A stretch of DNA of 64,000 nt from contig OY856188.1 in NCBI GenBank assembly GCA_963693315.1, positions 247,926,656 through 247,990,655 on the forward strand, given 5' to 3'. Shown piece after piece: positions 23,338-34,720 of this stretch (position 1 is the stretch's first letter; every line of letters starts with the position of its first letter). This DNA is from Diogma glabrata (lineage: Eukaryota > Arthropoda > Insecta > Diptera > Cylindrotomidae). A model generated the notes under the pieces. It saw only the letters and a list, made by a program, of their open reading frames with translations. It was not told where the DNA came from and ran no database searches. The translations under genes were made by a program, and so were the position numbers.

Positions 23338-25198
23338 AAAAAGACTTGTTTTACATAGCATAACTAGCATATCTACGGTTCTAGTATTTAGGTCTCTGTT
23401 TCGGCGCCATTTTGTGATAGGTCAAAAAGCTTTCGTGCCGTCCACCAATTTCATCAATTAATTCAGTTTACTGGTTAATCAAAAACAATTTCATAATATC
23501 AATTTTTTTCAGACAGTATATATTAAACCCTTCCTACAGACCGAAGTCCTGTCTACGAATCTGGCTTATATCGTCAATCGACTATACTAATGTCATATTT
23601 TATGGTCACTCTATATGTGATAATAGGGTTAAACAAATTTTTTTATTTTGATCAGTTTTGCCTCAATATTAACACATTTCAAATAAAAAAAATATTACAT
23701 ACTTTCATAATCGATCCCTGTGAGTGGTTCAAGGATTTTTTATGTTCTGTGTATTATCTTTTTCAGACTTTAGTTCATATTTTATGAGCTTTCAAATTGT
23801 TTTTTTTTCTTCTAATCTGGTTAACTTTAGCATCTTTTTATTATAAAATAATTCAACTGATCATGCTTGGCTGTTTGAGAGCACAGTAACATTCCAAATT
23901 ATATTATCCCACTCAAAATATTAATTAATTAAAAATCTAAGTTGCAGCAAAACCATTGACTCAGCTGATTATTCTTTATGATACAAGAATAAAACAAATA
24001 TAATGGACGATTGTGAGCTCGAATTCTATACAAAACACATCAAATTGTTTTACAAAACAATTGGTCAAACTGGTCGGTTTATTGATTTCGTTGAATAAAA
24101 TTTAAATTATAAACACACATTTCTTAAACGATTTTAAACTCAACAAAATAACCTGAAACTAGTTAATTAATTAATTTTACTAAAATAATAATAAATGCAT
24201 TCCATACCGTATTGCGGGATGTATTAACTTTTAAATTTTTTGTTTATCAACACAACCGGCAATTAAGTTTAGAGAATGATAGCAATAGAATTTATAAATT
24301 ATATTTCAACCTTATCGACCTGCTCAACATTCATGGATTTATTTGAAATAAATCAAACATCAAATTACGGCGAACTAAGGGCTAACAAATTAGCCCAAAC
24401 AAATATCGTAAATTAAATCGTAGTGCAATAAAAAAGGTTGATTTATTTTAGTAAATAGAGTTGAGTTAATGAACAGGCGCTAAATGTGATGCTAGCTCAC
24501 TGCCATATTAATATTGAATGCTAACTAAAACTACACAAAAATTATGGTGAAAAGTTATACGTTTATAGTTTTGAAATTTACAATAACAATAAATAATCAT
24601 AGTATAAAAATATTAACACTACAACAAAATAATACCGGTGTAGCATAAAATTTAATTGTTTTTCAACTGGTCAACAGTTTGGGTTAAATGACAAAAGAGG
24701 TGAAAGAACGGCACTTTTATTGACACTTTTAAGCTCTTTGTAACAACTAATTTATTCTTTTCCTAATTTGAGATTTTCTCCAAACTTGTTGACTGGATTA
24801 TTGATCTTAAGTTTATATTATGTTTCGTAAAGTATAACTTAAATTTTTAAAAGTTCATTAATTAATAAGACTAACGAACAGAAAATTATAAAGTTTAACG
24901 AAAAAATAGTAATATATTGAAGGTATTATCAAAAATAAAATAATTAAAATTTTTGAAAATAAAACTGCGTAAATGTTCAACTAGTTGATTTATTTATTTT
25001 GTTTTTTCCAACAAATAAGAAAAAGGGCTGATTAACAGTTACAGAAACCTAAAATAAAATCCTTAGGTGAGAATCGGGAGTTTAGTTATGAACAACTAAT
25101 ATAAACCCCATTGGGAACAGAGAGCGGGCGTAATTAGGAGTAATTTAATTTATTTAATTTTTTATTGCTTTTATTAAAAATGTTACAAATAAAAATGA
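23338..25198. other. Non-coding AT-rich stretch
   Basis: No recognisable gene or TE coding sequence. Short ORFs such as 23590-23787 have no features beyond hydrophobic AT-driven composition. Confidence 0.5.
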
Positions 25199-25494
25199 GG
25201 GTACAGGTGAAAAACAACGTAAGTTCATAAAATCAAATTTCGATAAAATTAAAGTTTTGTGTTTGAAGTCTTTGTGGTGTTTGTTGGTAAAAAATGGTGA
25301 GTTAAGTTGTTCTTTCCCTGTAAATTTGGTATAAAAAAAATGTTGCGAATTCTTTTCAATTGATTTATATGGGCTGGGTTTGATATTCATCAAAATTGAA
25401 TATACCAACTGAAAGCTTTTGTATTTCTTCAATAGATAGCAGTACTAACTCGATTTCGAAAAAAATGGACTTACGTTGTTTTTCCCCTGTACCC
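25199..25494. mobile_element. MITE-like inverted-repeat element, 296 bp
   Basis: Ends GGGTACAGGTGAAAAACAAC and, inverted, GGGTACAGGGGAAAAACAAC, continuing as GTAAGT in both, so a TIR of about 27 bp with one or two mismatches. Interior is non-coding. No clear TSD. Confidence 0.7.
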
Positions 25495-25954
25495 TTCAAA
25501 TATAATGCTAGCATCATCTGGCATTCAGCAACAACAATTAGGTAAAGTTCTTTAGAGACAGGTAAATTTACAAACGAAATGTATATTAATATTGAAAGTT
25601 AAAACACATTAATTTTTATAAATAGATGGCGGTGCAAACAAAAATCGAAATTCAAAGATTTAATATAATTTAAAATAATGTAATGTTTCAGGATGTTTCA
25701 ATTTCAAAAGAGATGAATGCTAGAACGTTCGTTTTTTGGCAGTCACGGTTTCCAATGGCTTCTTCTGGAACCATCATACTCCCCATACAAAATTATAACC
25801 ACATTTATTTAGGTTTAGTCTAATAGTCAAGAGGTTATGGAGTTCCATATGCTTTTGGAAAGCCAGCAAAATGAGTTGTCATAATCTTAGCTACCGGCAT
25901 GTCAACCGACAGAGACGATCACGCGTGCCTCGTGCTGAAATTTGATCTTAATCG

Positions 25955-26190
25955 AATAACGAGTCTGTGTATACCAGCATGGTTTGTAGATATTTGCGTT
26001 TGGTATGGAAAAGTGGCAATCAAACTGGCCATAAATCGAAAATCAAAAATTTTACATACAAAACCAAAATTGGTGCCATTCCTAAACACGTTGCTCGATT
26101 AAGCTCAATGTTCAGCACGGTGCATGTTTTAGGGCCCACCTTTCAGTTTATATATCACTCGCCAAGATTTGCGACCACTCAAAATTTTTG
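25955..26190. repeat. Dispersed repeat D, copy a
   Basis: Shares blocks with 54355-54496 and 56120-56365 (inverted) and with 60230-60425 (direct): TGCTCGATTAAGCTCAATG, CACCTTTCAGTTTATATATC and CTCGCCAAGATTTGCGAC. The two overlapping ORFs seen here are products of the repeat. Confidence 0.75.
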
Positions 26191-26599
26191 TCCAAAAAGA
26201 ATATGCTGGCAGGAAGCACAGAACAACAACATTTGATGATAGTGAGTGTAACTGGTATAAGTAGTTAATAATAATAATAAAGACGTTTATTGAGTAGAAC
26301 AAGTTTAAAATGCAATACATTGATCATTTTTGATAGATTTAACTCAACAAATCATCTAGACAATGGCCTTAGCCGTCTGCCAGGTTGCTTATTATTTCAT
26401 GTGATTATTTAAATTTAAGTTGTGAGTAATATTATAGTAATTTTTGAAATAAAATTGATAATTTATAGAAAATATATATAGATAGAAAGATAAACATAGA
26501 AATATAATAAAAAGGATACAAAACAAAGTGATGGTATGCGTTTATCAATTTTTTAAAAACATTTAAAATATCAAACAATTAAAAATTAAATTCATTTAT

Positions 26600-28370
26600 C
26601 AGAACGCATCTAAAACCATATTTTTCTTTGATCTATATAAATGGGACACAGTGCTACGAGATGAAAAGTAGTTTCCTGTTCGCCTAAGTTACATAATGAA
26701 CATTGATCAGACGCATTGTTAGACCACGCGTTCCCATTCAGCTTCAGAAGAGCTCCTCTTGCCTTAAAGATAATGCTTATTTTATGAGATGTATTTTTAT
26801 CAATAAAATAACGAGAAAAACCCTCATGTTCAATTGAACAGTAATGCTAATGATGGTTTGAAGATCGAGCTAAATTTAAAGCGCCAGACAAATCAATTAT
26901 ATCTATTTCTTCTAAAATTTGTTTCGTAATGTTTTTTAGATTTTGAATATCAGCAAAATCTAATCTAGATAAAATTCCGCATTTGGTAGCTATAATCTGC
27001 CACTGTGGTACCCAGAACGTATGCATTTCAATTGTTTTCATTGCCAATATTTTAACAATCCTTTGATCTGCTAATTGAAGAACTTTTATTATATAATTAA
27101 AATGCAGTTTTAAAGTATAGGAATAGAGTTTTTTCAACATTTAATTCTACTTGAAACATATAATTAGGGGTATTCTGGGGTAAGAAGAACAGTTTAAAAA
27201 AAAAACGCTGTGCCTTTTCAACCTCTTCGTATTCATTGTAACCAAAAACTTGTGCTCCATAGCATAGAACAGATCTTGCTGATGCTTAAATTAACTTCAT
27301 CTTACCTGATATAGCAACGGAATTGTGACCAATAAAATTCGACCAAGCGGCATTAATACCTAGTTTAGCAGCTTGTGCTCTATCTATTAGATGTGGCTGG
27401 AAGGATAGTTTAGACTTTAGGTGTTAGTATAACTCCCAGGTATTTATACCTGTTCACAATTTCTATTTCCATATTTTTGTAATGCCAAATTTCATTATTT
27501 GGTCTTTTACCACCATTACAAAATATCATGATTTTGGATTTGTCTAGATTAACTGACCAGTTCCATTGATCACAATACTTTTTGAGGGCATTGATCATTT
27601 GTTGTAAACCGTCTGGTGTTTGAGCTAGTAATACAATATTATCCGCGTACATCAGAAGTTTAAGAGTAAAATCTCCTATCACTAATCCACCTTCAAGATA
27701 ATCCGCAAGATCGTTCAAAAATAGCGAGAACAACAAGGGACTTAATAGGCATTCCTGTTTAACCCTCATGTTCGAACTAATGAATTGAGATCCCAAACGG
27801 CAGCTTCTGTATTCTTGTATATGCTTTTGAGTATCTTTATAAATTTTTTAGAGATACCTTGATTAAATAATTTATAAAACAGGGCCTCGCGATCAATAAA
27901 GTCAAAAGCAGCTCTGAAATCTACAAAGAAGGCATAAACTTTTTGTCTTGGGGAGTTGACTATAATTTTAATACTGCTACATAACGAGAAAATACAATCC
28001 ATTGTTGAATATCCCTGTCTAAACCCAGCTTCACACTCGTTTAAAATATTTGTTTCTCTCTCAAAGTGTTCAAGAAAAGCGTTTCAGAAAAACACCACAA
28101 AATATCTTAGCAACTGAGTTCATAAATGAAATGCCTCTATAGTTAGATGCAAGGTTTACATCACCCTTTCTGAATAAAGGGAATATGATGGATTTAGAGA
28201 AAGACTCTGGAATATTACCCGTTTCAAAAATAGTGTTAAAAGTTTTAACCAGGGCTATCAAAAATGAATCAGGAGTATTTTTATAGAATTCATATAGTAT
28301 TCTATCTACTCCAGGAGCTTTGTTGTCTTTAGCGTCCTTTAAGAAAACTTACTTTGGAAAATTCAAATGG
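26600..28370 (-). mobile_element. LINE fragment with RT and CxxC C-terminus
   Basis: Minus strand. Motifs in order: NKAPGVDRI near 28340, then SKSIIFPLFRKGDVNLASNY, QKVYAFFVDFRAAFDFIDRE, QECLLSPLLFSLFLNDLADY, LLMYADNIVLLAQTPDGLQQ, YKYLGVILTP, then thumb and a final DQCSLCNLGEQETTFHL with LCP near 26660. The YADD box reads YADN, so the second catalytic Asp is missing. Frames break several times. Endonuclease is absent (5' truncation). Clade not resolved. Confidence 0.88.
27410..28261 (-). pseudogene. LINE reverse transcriptase core, broken
   Basis: Three frames (28261-28070, 28002-27766, 27796-27410) tile the fingers and palm. Key boxes are FVDFRAAFDFIDR (palm A), ECLLSPLLF (B) and MYADNIVLLA (C, with Asn for Asp). 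Frame changes near 28060 and 27780 and the catalytic change make it non-functional. Confidence 0.88.
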
Positions 28371-28420
28371 CTTATCTAGACCGTCAACAAATATATTTGG
28401 TTCCGCATAAAGAGAAGGGA

Positions 28421-29379
28421 GTATTTTGTTCCGGGCTTAGCAGGGTTCGATTATTTTTTTTTCCAAAAAGTCTACATATAAAAAAAATGTGAGGGTAGTT
28501 GCTGTTTCTTTATTTGTTGTATATTTAAACAATATTATTATAGTAACAGACAAATATGACTAAAACTTCACAGACGGTTCTAAGTAAATTTTAGTTATCA
28601 CAAATCATTTCTTCCATTGCATACGAATTAACGATTTCATTGGAATTTACATCAATAAATTTAAAACAAAAATATGATTTATTGATATAAATTAACTTTA
28701 ATATAAAAAATAAATTTTTTTGATTAAGATTGACAGGAATTGAATTCGGGTTCAGGATGATAACCTTTTCAATGAATCACATATATTTTTTTTTATTTTA
28801 AATAGAGTAATTGGAAATTATTAAAAAATATTTTTGAACTGATGAAAATTAATTTATGATTGTGACCAAAAATTTATTAGGAATTGTTTTGACTAAAATT
28901 CAATTTTGTTTTAATAAAAATAGTTAAAACTGTGCTAGATTTTTGCAAAATTATAGCTAGACAGTTTTTATGTTTTTTGTGTGTGTTTATATATGCTGTG
29001 TGGTGTAAAGTGGTTGTGAGGTTACGTTTCTGAAATAGATCCCCAATGACATACATCTTTTATTATACTGCTTCCATCTGATTACTCCGTTGAGTGAAGT
29101 ACATCCGATTTTCCGTCTCTAATGAGTTTATTGCTGAATTCATATTTTGCAGAAACATCATAACTTTTTCTTTGATCAGTTTTGGCAGTAGAGAATTTAA
29201 GTGCATTTAAGCAGCAGCAGGTGATATGATGGTGATGATTTGATTGCAAGATCTTCTCTGTTTACGTCTGTTGCGCATTGAATTTGAAGTTTGTTGGTTT
29301 GATGTTGTCTATCATTAGAAATCCGAAATCAGAAACTCCCATGATGTGTGTCTTTAGTAATTTCAATTTATTTCTCTGC
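28421..29379. other. Gene-free stretch between LINE fragments
   Basis: AT-rich with no ORF or repeat end that I can identify. It may include decayed flanks of the R2-like element that follows. Confidence 0.4.
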
Positions 29380-30215
29380 TGTTAATTTTGTGTAACCTTC
29401 TGTTGTTGGATTTTTTCCAATCTTCTTGAGAGTTGCTTTATGGAGTGGTTACCAAGCGCTTCGTTTCACTCTCTTTGCACGCAGACTAGCGTATGCTATC
29501 TATATACGATGGTTAATATATTGACCATTCTATTTATGAACATCTTCAACGTTTTCTAGCGTCAACATTGGTGTTTGATTGACTTCGTATCCTGTTGGAA
29601 TGCCCAGATCGTGGTACGCTTCCCCTACGTTCGGTGCTTGGCGCTCCGTTTGGAGTTAAGTTAAAAATTTGTTTAGCGCAGTTGCTTGGGTCTAACTTCA
29701 GACTAATTTATTCCACTTCTTTCGTTGTTTTGAGCAGGTGATTAAGTTGCTCCTCATTCGACCCTATGATCATTAAGTCGTCTGCATACGCTAGAATACT
29801 CCGCATGTGTCATATGAGTATCCCAATCCTGAGGCCGCAACTTTTCTAATTATTGGCTCGATGACGTAATTAAAGACTACTGAGCTTGCAGGGCGTCCTT
29901 GGCGTACACCCACACCTACGTTGCTATTAATATGTTGTCCGTGTAGCCTGTAGTCTTTATTCTGGTACTGCAGTCGGTGTTCATGCTTCTAATTAAATGT
30001 TGTCGCCAGTTGTTTATATTCCGCTCTATTGCCCTTTTGTGAATCAAAATGGTATTGGACTCCTTCCAAAATTGTGATATTGCTCCCATTCTTAGGCAGG
30101 CATTGAAGACGTTAGTACTCGTCCTGATAAATCTGTCAGCTTCAGATTTTGGCATTTAATACCATCCAAACCTGTAGCACTATTGTCTATTGTGCACTTG
30201 TTTTCAGCGCTTTGG
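29380..30215 (-). pseudogene. R2-like LINE reverse transcriptase fragment
   Basis: Minus-strand pieces: TGLDGIKCQNLKL near 30185, then RMGAISQFWKESNTILIHK, INNWR, NVGVGVRQGRPASS, FNYVIEPIIRKV, and in another frame LAYADDLMIIGSNEEQLNHL. The WK.S.TILI.K...NWRPI and G.RQG.P.S..F styles resemble R2/NeSL-type site-specific LINEs. YADD is intact, but stops and frameshifts are frequent. The exact clade is inferred from motif style only. Confidence 0.7.
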
Positions 30216-30269
30216 AACCGCCGTTTTTCCGAAATCGTTAAATTGATTACGGTTTTTAATTAGTTTATT

Positions 30270-30412
30270 GGGCCGATCCTGGCGGTACTGCAATACCAGG
30301 CCAACCGGCGAGAGAGGTGGAGCAAGCCCCTAGCACTCCGTCAAATTCCAAAAATCAGTTTAACATTTGTGGTCTCTCTATGAGATCTTTCAGATGTTAA
30401 GCTGATAAGAAC
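30270..30412 (-). pseudogene. U2 snRNA-like sequence, 3' three quarters
   Basis: On the minus strand it begins GTTCTTATCAGCTTAACATC, has ATGTTAAACTGATTTTTGG (Sm site), then GACGGAGTGCTAGGGGCTTG, CTCCACCTCT, GGCCTGGTATTGCAGTACCG and GGATCGGCCC. This follows insect U2 snRNA closely from stem II to the 3' end. The 5' quarter is displaced to 30866-30895. Confidence 0.9.
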
Positions 30413-30693
30413 CCATTTAATTTTATGATGCAATAATAGTTATTTAAAATTAAAATAATTGATTTTTTTGCTCCAAATGGACTTATACCACTTTCAATAA
30501 TAACATATTCTAAAAAATAAGAACAAGAGACGTAGTATAAGTCCCATGTTCATATCAATTTCATTAATTTTTATTTCATCTATTTCAGATGACTTACAGT
30601 TTCACCTTTACCGAAGTCCGGCCAACGCCCATTGTTGGCCGTGCTTTCTCGGTTTCCGGGACACAAGTGAATACGGACCGGTATTAACCGAAT

Positions 30694-30882
30694 GTGGCTC
30701 CCGCAGAGGAGCCAAACATTAAATGCGACCCATGTTGGAGGAGGTACAACATTGTTGCACATTTTGCTCCAAAAGATGTACAAAAACTCCACTGTCATAA
30801 ATGCCTGAGGGCATTTAATCAACGACGGTCCTTAGAGCACATGGGATATGTCCACTACCAATTCTTTCATCTTAGCCCTTAG
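30694..30882 (+). pseudogene. Cys/His finger ORF between U2 pieces
   Basis: Plus-strand frame NIKCDPCWRRYNIVAHFAP then KLHCHKCLRAFNQRRSLEHM with GYVH. The second block has a C2H2-like Cx2Cx11Hx4H spacing. Such fingers occur at the N-terminus of R2/NeSL-type LINE proteins, but this piece is on the opposite strand to the R2-like RT nearby. It may be a separate LINE 5' fragment or a coincidence. Confidence 0.35.
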
Positions 30883-30895
30883 GCCGAGAAGCGAT
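30866..30895 (-). pseudogene. U2 snRNA-like 5' end
   Basis: Minus strand ATCGCTTCTCGGCC, three changed bases, then GGCTAAGAT and AAAG. This is the capped 5' end of U2 snRNA up to just before the branch-point-pairing GUAGUA region. It is in the same orientation as 30270-30412 but separated from it by ~453 bp. Confidence 0.85.
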
Positions 30896-30931
30896 AACGA
30901 AAACACTGAATTTTACTAACCAATAGGTGAA

Positions 30932-31598
30932 TGTAAAAAAATTGGTTTATTGGGTGTCACGGTTTCAAATGACCTACTCTGGAACGATCATGTAATGGCG
31001 ATGGCAAAAAGCGCGTCTAAAAATCTCGGCCTCCTAAATAGATGCAAAAAAATTCACTCCATACCAATTGCTCCATGTTTATAAGTCCTATATTCGTCCC
31101 TGTATGGAGTACTGTTGTCAAGTTTGGGGTGCTGCCTCTGTTTCCATCTTGGCCCTCTTGGACTCTGTTCAAAAGCGGGCTATACGAATTGTGGGTGATC
31201 GAACTTTGACATCAAAACTTGATTCCCTACAACATCGTCGCACTGTTGCTGACCTCGTTGTTTTTTACAAATATCGTCATCAGCAGTGCTCAGATAAAAT
31301 CAGCGGCATCATGCCTCAAACTTATTCTTACCCCCGTTCCACTCGGTAATCGGCTGCCGCAACCGGTGGTCACACTGGCAGATCGCAGAGGGACTTCTTT
31401 GTCCGAACTGCGTACAAATGGAATAGTTTGCCGGAACACTTAGTCTCAGGTGGCTTCAACCCGCAGATGTTTAAAAAAAGCGTTAATCTACACCTTAGAA
31501 AGCCAGTTGTTGTGGGATCCAGGTCTAGACCTAGGTATTAAAAGGTATTTATGTGTTGTTGTGACACATATTCTAAACCCTATTACACAACACATTTT

Positions 31599-31636
<38 letters not shown>
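30932..31636 (+). mobile_element. LINE family C tail, copy 1, with poly(A)
   Basis: 5'-truncated LINE. The RT C-terminal segment reads LLGVTVSNDLLWNDHVMAMA, YIRPCMEYCCQVWGAASVS, QKRAIRIVGDRTLTSKLDSL and HRRTVADLVVFYKYRHQQCS, then an RDFFVRTAYKWNSLPE block in another frame. The 3' UTR has TATGTGTTGTTGTGACAC and ends in A24 (31613-31636). Two frameshifts. Same family at 52983 and 58125. Confidence 0.93.
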
Positions 31637-31641
<5 letters not shown>

Positions 31642-31851
31642 CTCAATCGGATACACCTCTAGTGAATTGTAAATAAAATTACAACGAAAATAAATATAAA
31701 AAATCGAAACCACAACTCCTGCCCCTCTCTTCATTTTTCGATGATAATTTTAAAAACATCAAAATAAACAGGGTTTGCTTTTATGAAAAAGGAAAAGGGA
31801 TATTATTTTATATCTCATACCTTTTACGATCGTTCTATAATTTTGATAGAT

Positions 31852-32447
31852 GGGCTATTATTTTGAAAACGTACATCGAAAAAAAAACAACTATTTTTTA
31901 AAAATCTGAAATTTTGATATTTTGTTGGTATTGACGAAAGGAAAAAAGTAATTTCTGCTTTTATTTTTTGTGTACTCTGAATCGGAGTTATGCGCAGTTG
32001 AATTTTGAGGCTTTTTCACGTAGTTTTTGGTAATGGTGGCAATGTTTTGTGAATAGGTGCCACAAATTTCATGCGAATTACGTATATTTTTGCAAGTAAA
32101 AAGGAAAATAATTGAATAATTGAAATAAGTAAGTTTAAAATTAATAACTTTTCTCGTTTCCGCTAGGCGGCGCGTAAAACTTTGGTTTACTTCAAAGCTC
32201 ATATCTCAAAAAGTAGGCTTTTTTTTTTTTTGTTTTTCACAAATTTTAAAGTAAACATATGCAGCTATGAAATTGAGAAATAAAAAGTCAGCAATTCAAT
32301 ATGGATTTTTTCTTACGATTTTTTAAAGTTTGGTATATGAAAAATTCACATGTGTTTTTTTATTAAGTTAATAATCCTGTACTAAATGTAGATCTAATAA
32401 ATTAAACATTTCATATTTTAACACCTGCAATAAACTTGAACCATTTT
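31852..32447. repeat. Left ~596-bp terminal inverted repeat
   Basis: Inverse of 34112-34716. Includes poly-T/poly-A indel (32218-32231). An ORF of 103 codons in it has a mirror ORF of 101 codons in the other arm; this follows from the inverted repeat. Confidence 0.92.
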
Positions 32448-32701
32448 TTATGTATTTCTGATTGAGAAACAGGTTTTTATTCAGAATAAGAATTGGAGAT
32501 CCCAATGATCGAAGATTTTGTTATAATTTCAACATCACCAACACTAACATTAGAAAAAAACATTAAAAAAATATTTTTCCTATAAACATTATAATTTAAT
32601 CAATATTATAAATAAATACATTAAAAAATTAATTTATATATTTTTTTTTGCCCTTAAATTGAAATATTTATGATCATCAGAAAAAGAAAACATTTTGGCA
32701 A

Positions 32702-33727
32702 TTATTTTATCGGGTGTAGTGTTATCCGGTAAAAAACAGTGGAATCCTTGAGTTCTTTGTTTTCTTTCAACAACATTTCGTAGATGTCGGTGAGGGTCCA
32801 TAACACCAACCGCTTTGATTTCTTAATATTTGTCGATCCTTCTGTAATAGTAACAACATCTTTAAGGCCAGGCATTGTTCTACTAATTTCCTCTGATAAG
32901 AAGTATGTTTGAATTTGTTTTACTATATTTTGTGACAAACTGTGCACTTGTTTGCTTTGAGGCCAACTGTAAGGACCTACTGTTTCCAACAGATCCATGG
33001 CGAATTCTACCAGTCGTCTTGATGCATTAAATTCATCCTGGATACGTTGATTTGACCAAAATTTACGTGGTAGAGTTGTCAACAAAAACACTTGTTTTGA
33101 TTTAGAGCTGGCATCTTTAAACTCTTTTTTAAGGTTCATAAGCCATGATGTATATTCACATTCCTCGTTTGGTGATAACACTTTAACTGAATCTACTTGA
33201 CATATTCTTTGACTTATTGCCGATGTGACACTTGCAATTTTTTTTTAACTTCCTGTTGTAATATGATTTTGTTTGATAGGAGATTCGGCTAACCTTCCAA
33301 GAACATAGTTAATATCTTCTAAAATGTCATTAAGTAGTTCAGGAACTGGTGGAGATATAGTATCAACCGAAACTGGTGATGGATCTAAAGATGCTGGAGG
33401 TATTTGAATATTTTCGTTCGTTAGAACATTTTCAACATCTTGATTTATAGAAATAATTTTACTATCGATAGTTTCCGAACATGAAAGCTGCTGTATAGAA
33501 AATATTAGTTGCATATGAATTTTTATTCATTTTAATAAAATAATTAAATTTACCTTATTTTTATAGATATAAGTGCGACATGTTTCACATATAAACTGGT
33601 CATCACGCAAAGTAAAATTTAGGGTCGCAGCTTTTTGAATAACAGCTGGTGTGACCAGTTTCACATTTTTTGATGTCCGCTGATGATTTTTGAGACCGTA
33701 CAAGTTACAGCACAATTTGAAAGGCAT
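32702..33727 (-). pseudogene. Transposase-like gene remnant, two exons
   Basis: Exon 1 33727-33554 (58 codons) has a zinc-finger-like start, LCCNLYGLKNHQRTS and FICETCRTYI. A 63-bp GT-AG intron (33553-33491) leads to exon 2 from 33490 in phase. Exon 2 has an acidic/Pro-rich linker, one in-frame TAA at 33245-33247, and then SPNEECEYTSWLMNLKKEFK, TTLPRKFWSNQRIQDEFNAS, SLSQNIVKQIQTYFLSEEIS, RTMPGLKDVVTITEG and KRLVLWTLTDIYEMLLKE, ending at 32702. From memory this resembles an insect/cnidarian family with an EISRMMPGKKD-type motif, thought to be transposon-borne; unverified. The expected catalytic C-terminus is missing. Confidence 0.7.
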
Positions 33728-34111
33728 TTCTATTATTATCTTTTCTAAACGTTATGTCTTCTAAATATTTTGGAATATAATTGATTATAAGGCAATTCAA
33801 TCAATATATATATATACCCTTGAAATAGTTTTGACATAGGTAGAATCAGGTAAAATTAGGTAGGTACAATTTAATATATTTTGATTGGATGCAAGTATGA
33901 TTTGGTCAAAAACCGTTTGTGGGCGTCATTAGAAATTTTAAATGTTAAAATTATGAGCCTCTAATGAATTTTAATTAGTAAAAAGGGGCTGAATAGACAT
34001 TTTTTAAAATGAATAAACATTTTACACACCCTTTTAATAATTTAAATTCCTTTATTTTACCACTTATCTAAAATTAATTTTTAATAAGTTTTTAACCATT
34101 TAACCGCACAG

Positions 34112-34716
34112 AAAATGGTTCAAATTTATTGCAGGTGTTAAAATATGAAATGTTTAATTTATTAGATCCACATTTAGTACAGGATTATTAACTTAATAAA
34201 AAAACACATGTGAATTTTTCATATACTAAACTTTAAAAAATCGTAAGAAAAAATCCATATTGAATTGCTGACTTTTTATTTCTCAATTTTATAGCTGCAT
34301 ATGTTTACTTCAAAATTTGTGAAAAACAAAAAAAAAAAAAGCCTACTTTTTGAGATATGAGCTTTGAAGTAAATCAAGGTTTTACGCGGCGCCTAGCGGA
34401 AAACAGAAAAGTTATTAATTTTAAACTTACTTATTTCAATTATTCAATTATTTTCCTTTTTACTTGCAAAAATATACGTAAGTCGGATGAAATTTGTGGC
34501 ACCTATTCACAAAACATTGCCACCATTACCAAAAACTACGTGAAAAAGCCTCAAAATTCAACCGCGCATAACTCCGATTCAGAGTACTCAAAAAATAAAA
34601 GCAGAAATTACTTTTTTCCTTTTGTCAATGCCAACAATATATCAAAATTTCAGATTTTTTAAAAATCAAAAATTTAAAAATCAACAAAAAAATGTACGTT
34701 TTCAAAATAATAGCCC
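34112..34716. repeat. Right ~605-bp terminal inverted repeat
   Basis: Inverse of 31852-32447; inner limit at the TTCAAATTTATTGCAGGTG block. Ends CCC at 34716 before AGAT. Confidence 0.92.
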
Positions 34717-34720
34717 AGAT

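Larger units (their letters stand above)
31852..34716 (-). mobile_element. DNA transposon with ~600-bp TIRs
   Basis: Terminal inverted repeats 31852-32447 and 34112-34716 start GGGCTATTATTTTGAAAACG at both ends and match nearly throughout. Flanks are AGAT on both sides (31848-31851, 34717-34720), a 4-bp target duplication. The 1.66-kb core holds a minus-strand spliced gene remnant. Long TIRs with a 4-bp TSD do not fit hAT, mariner or piggyBac. I cannot name the superfamily. Confidence 0.9.

Noticed and set aside
25899..26236. Two overlapping plus-strand ORFs
   Set aside because: Mostly dispersed repeat D, which is found in other orientations without open frames.
28735..28790. tRNA-like B box (GAATTCAATTCC) on the minus strand
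   Set aside because: No convincing A box at the right distance.
31891..34662. Two similar ~100-codon ORFs facing each other (31891-32202 minus, 34357-34662 plus) as a gene pair
   Set aside because: They are the same stretch of the two arms of one inverted repeat. The rest of each arm is equally conserved outside the frames, so coding is not needed to explain them.
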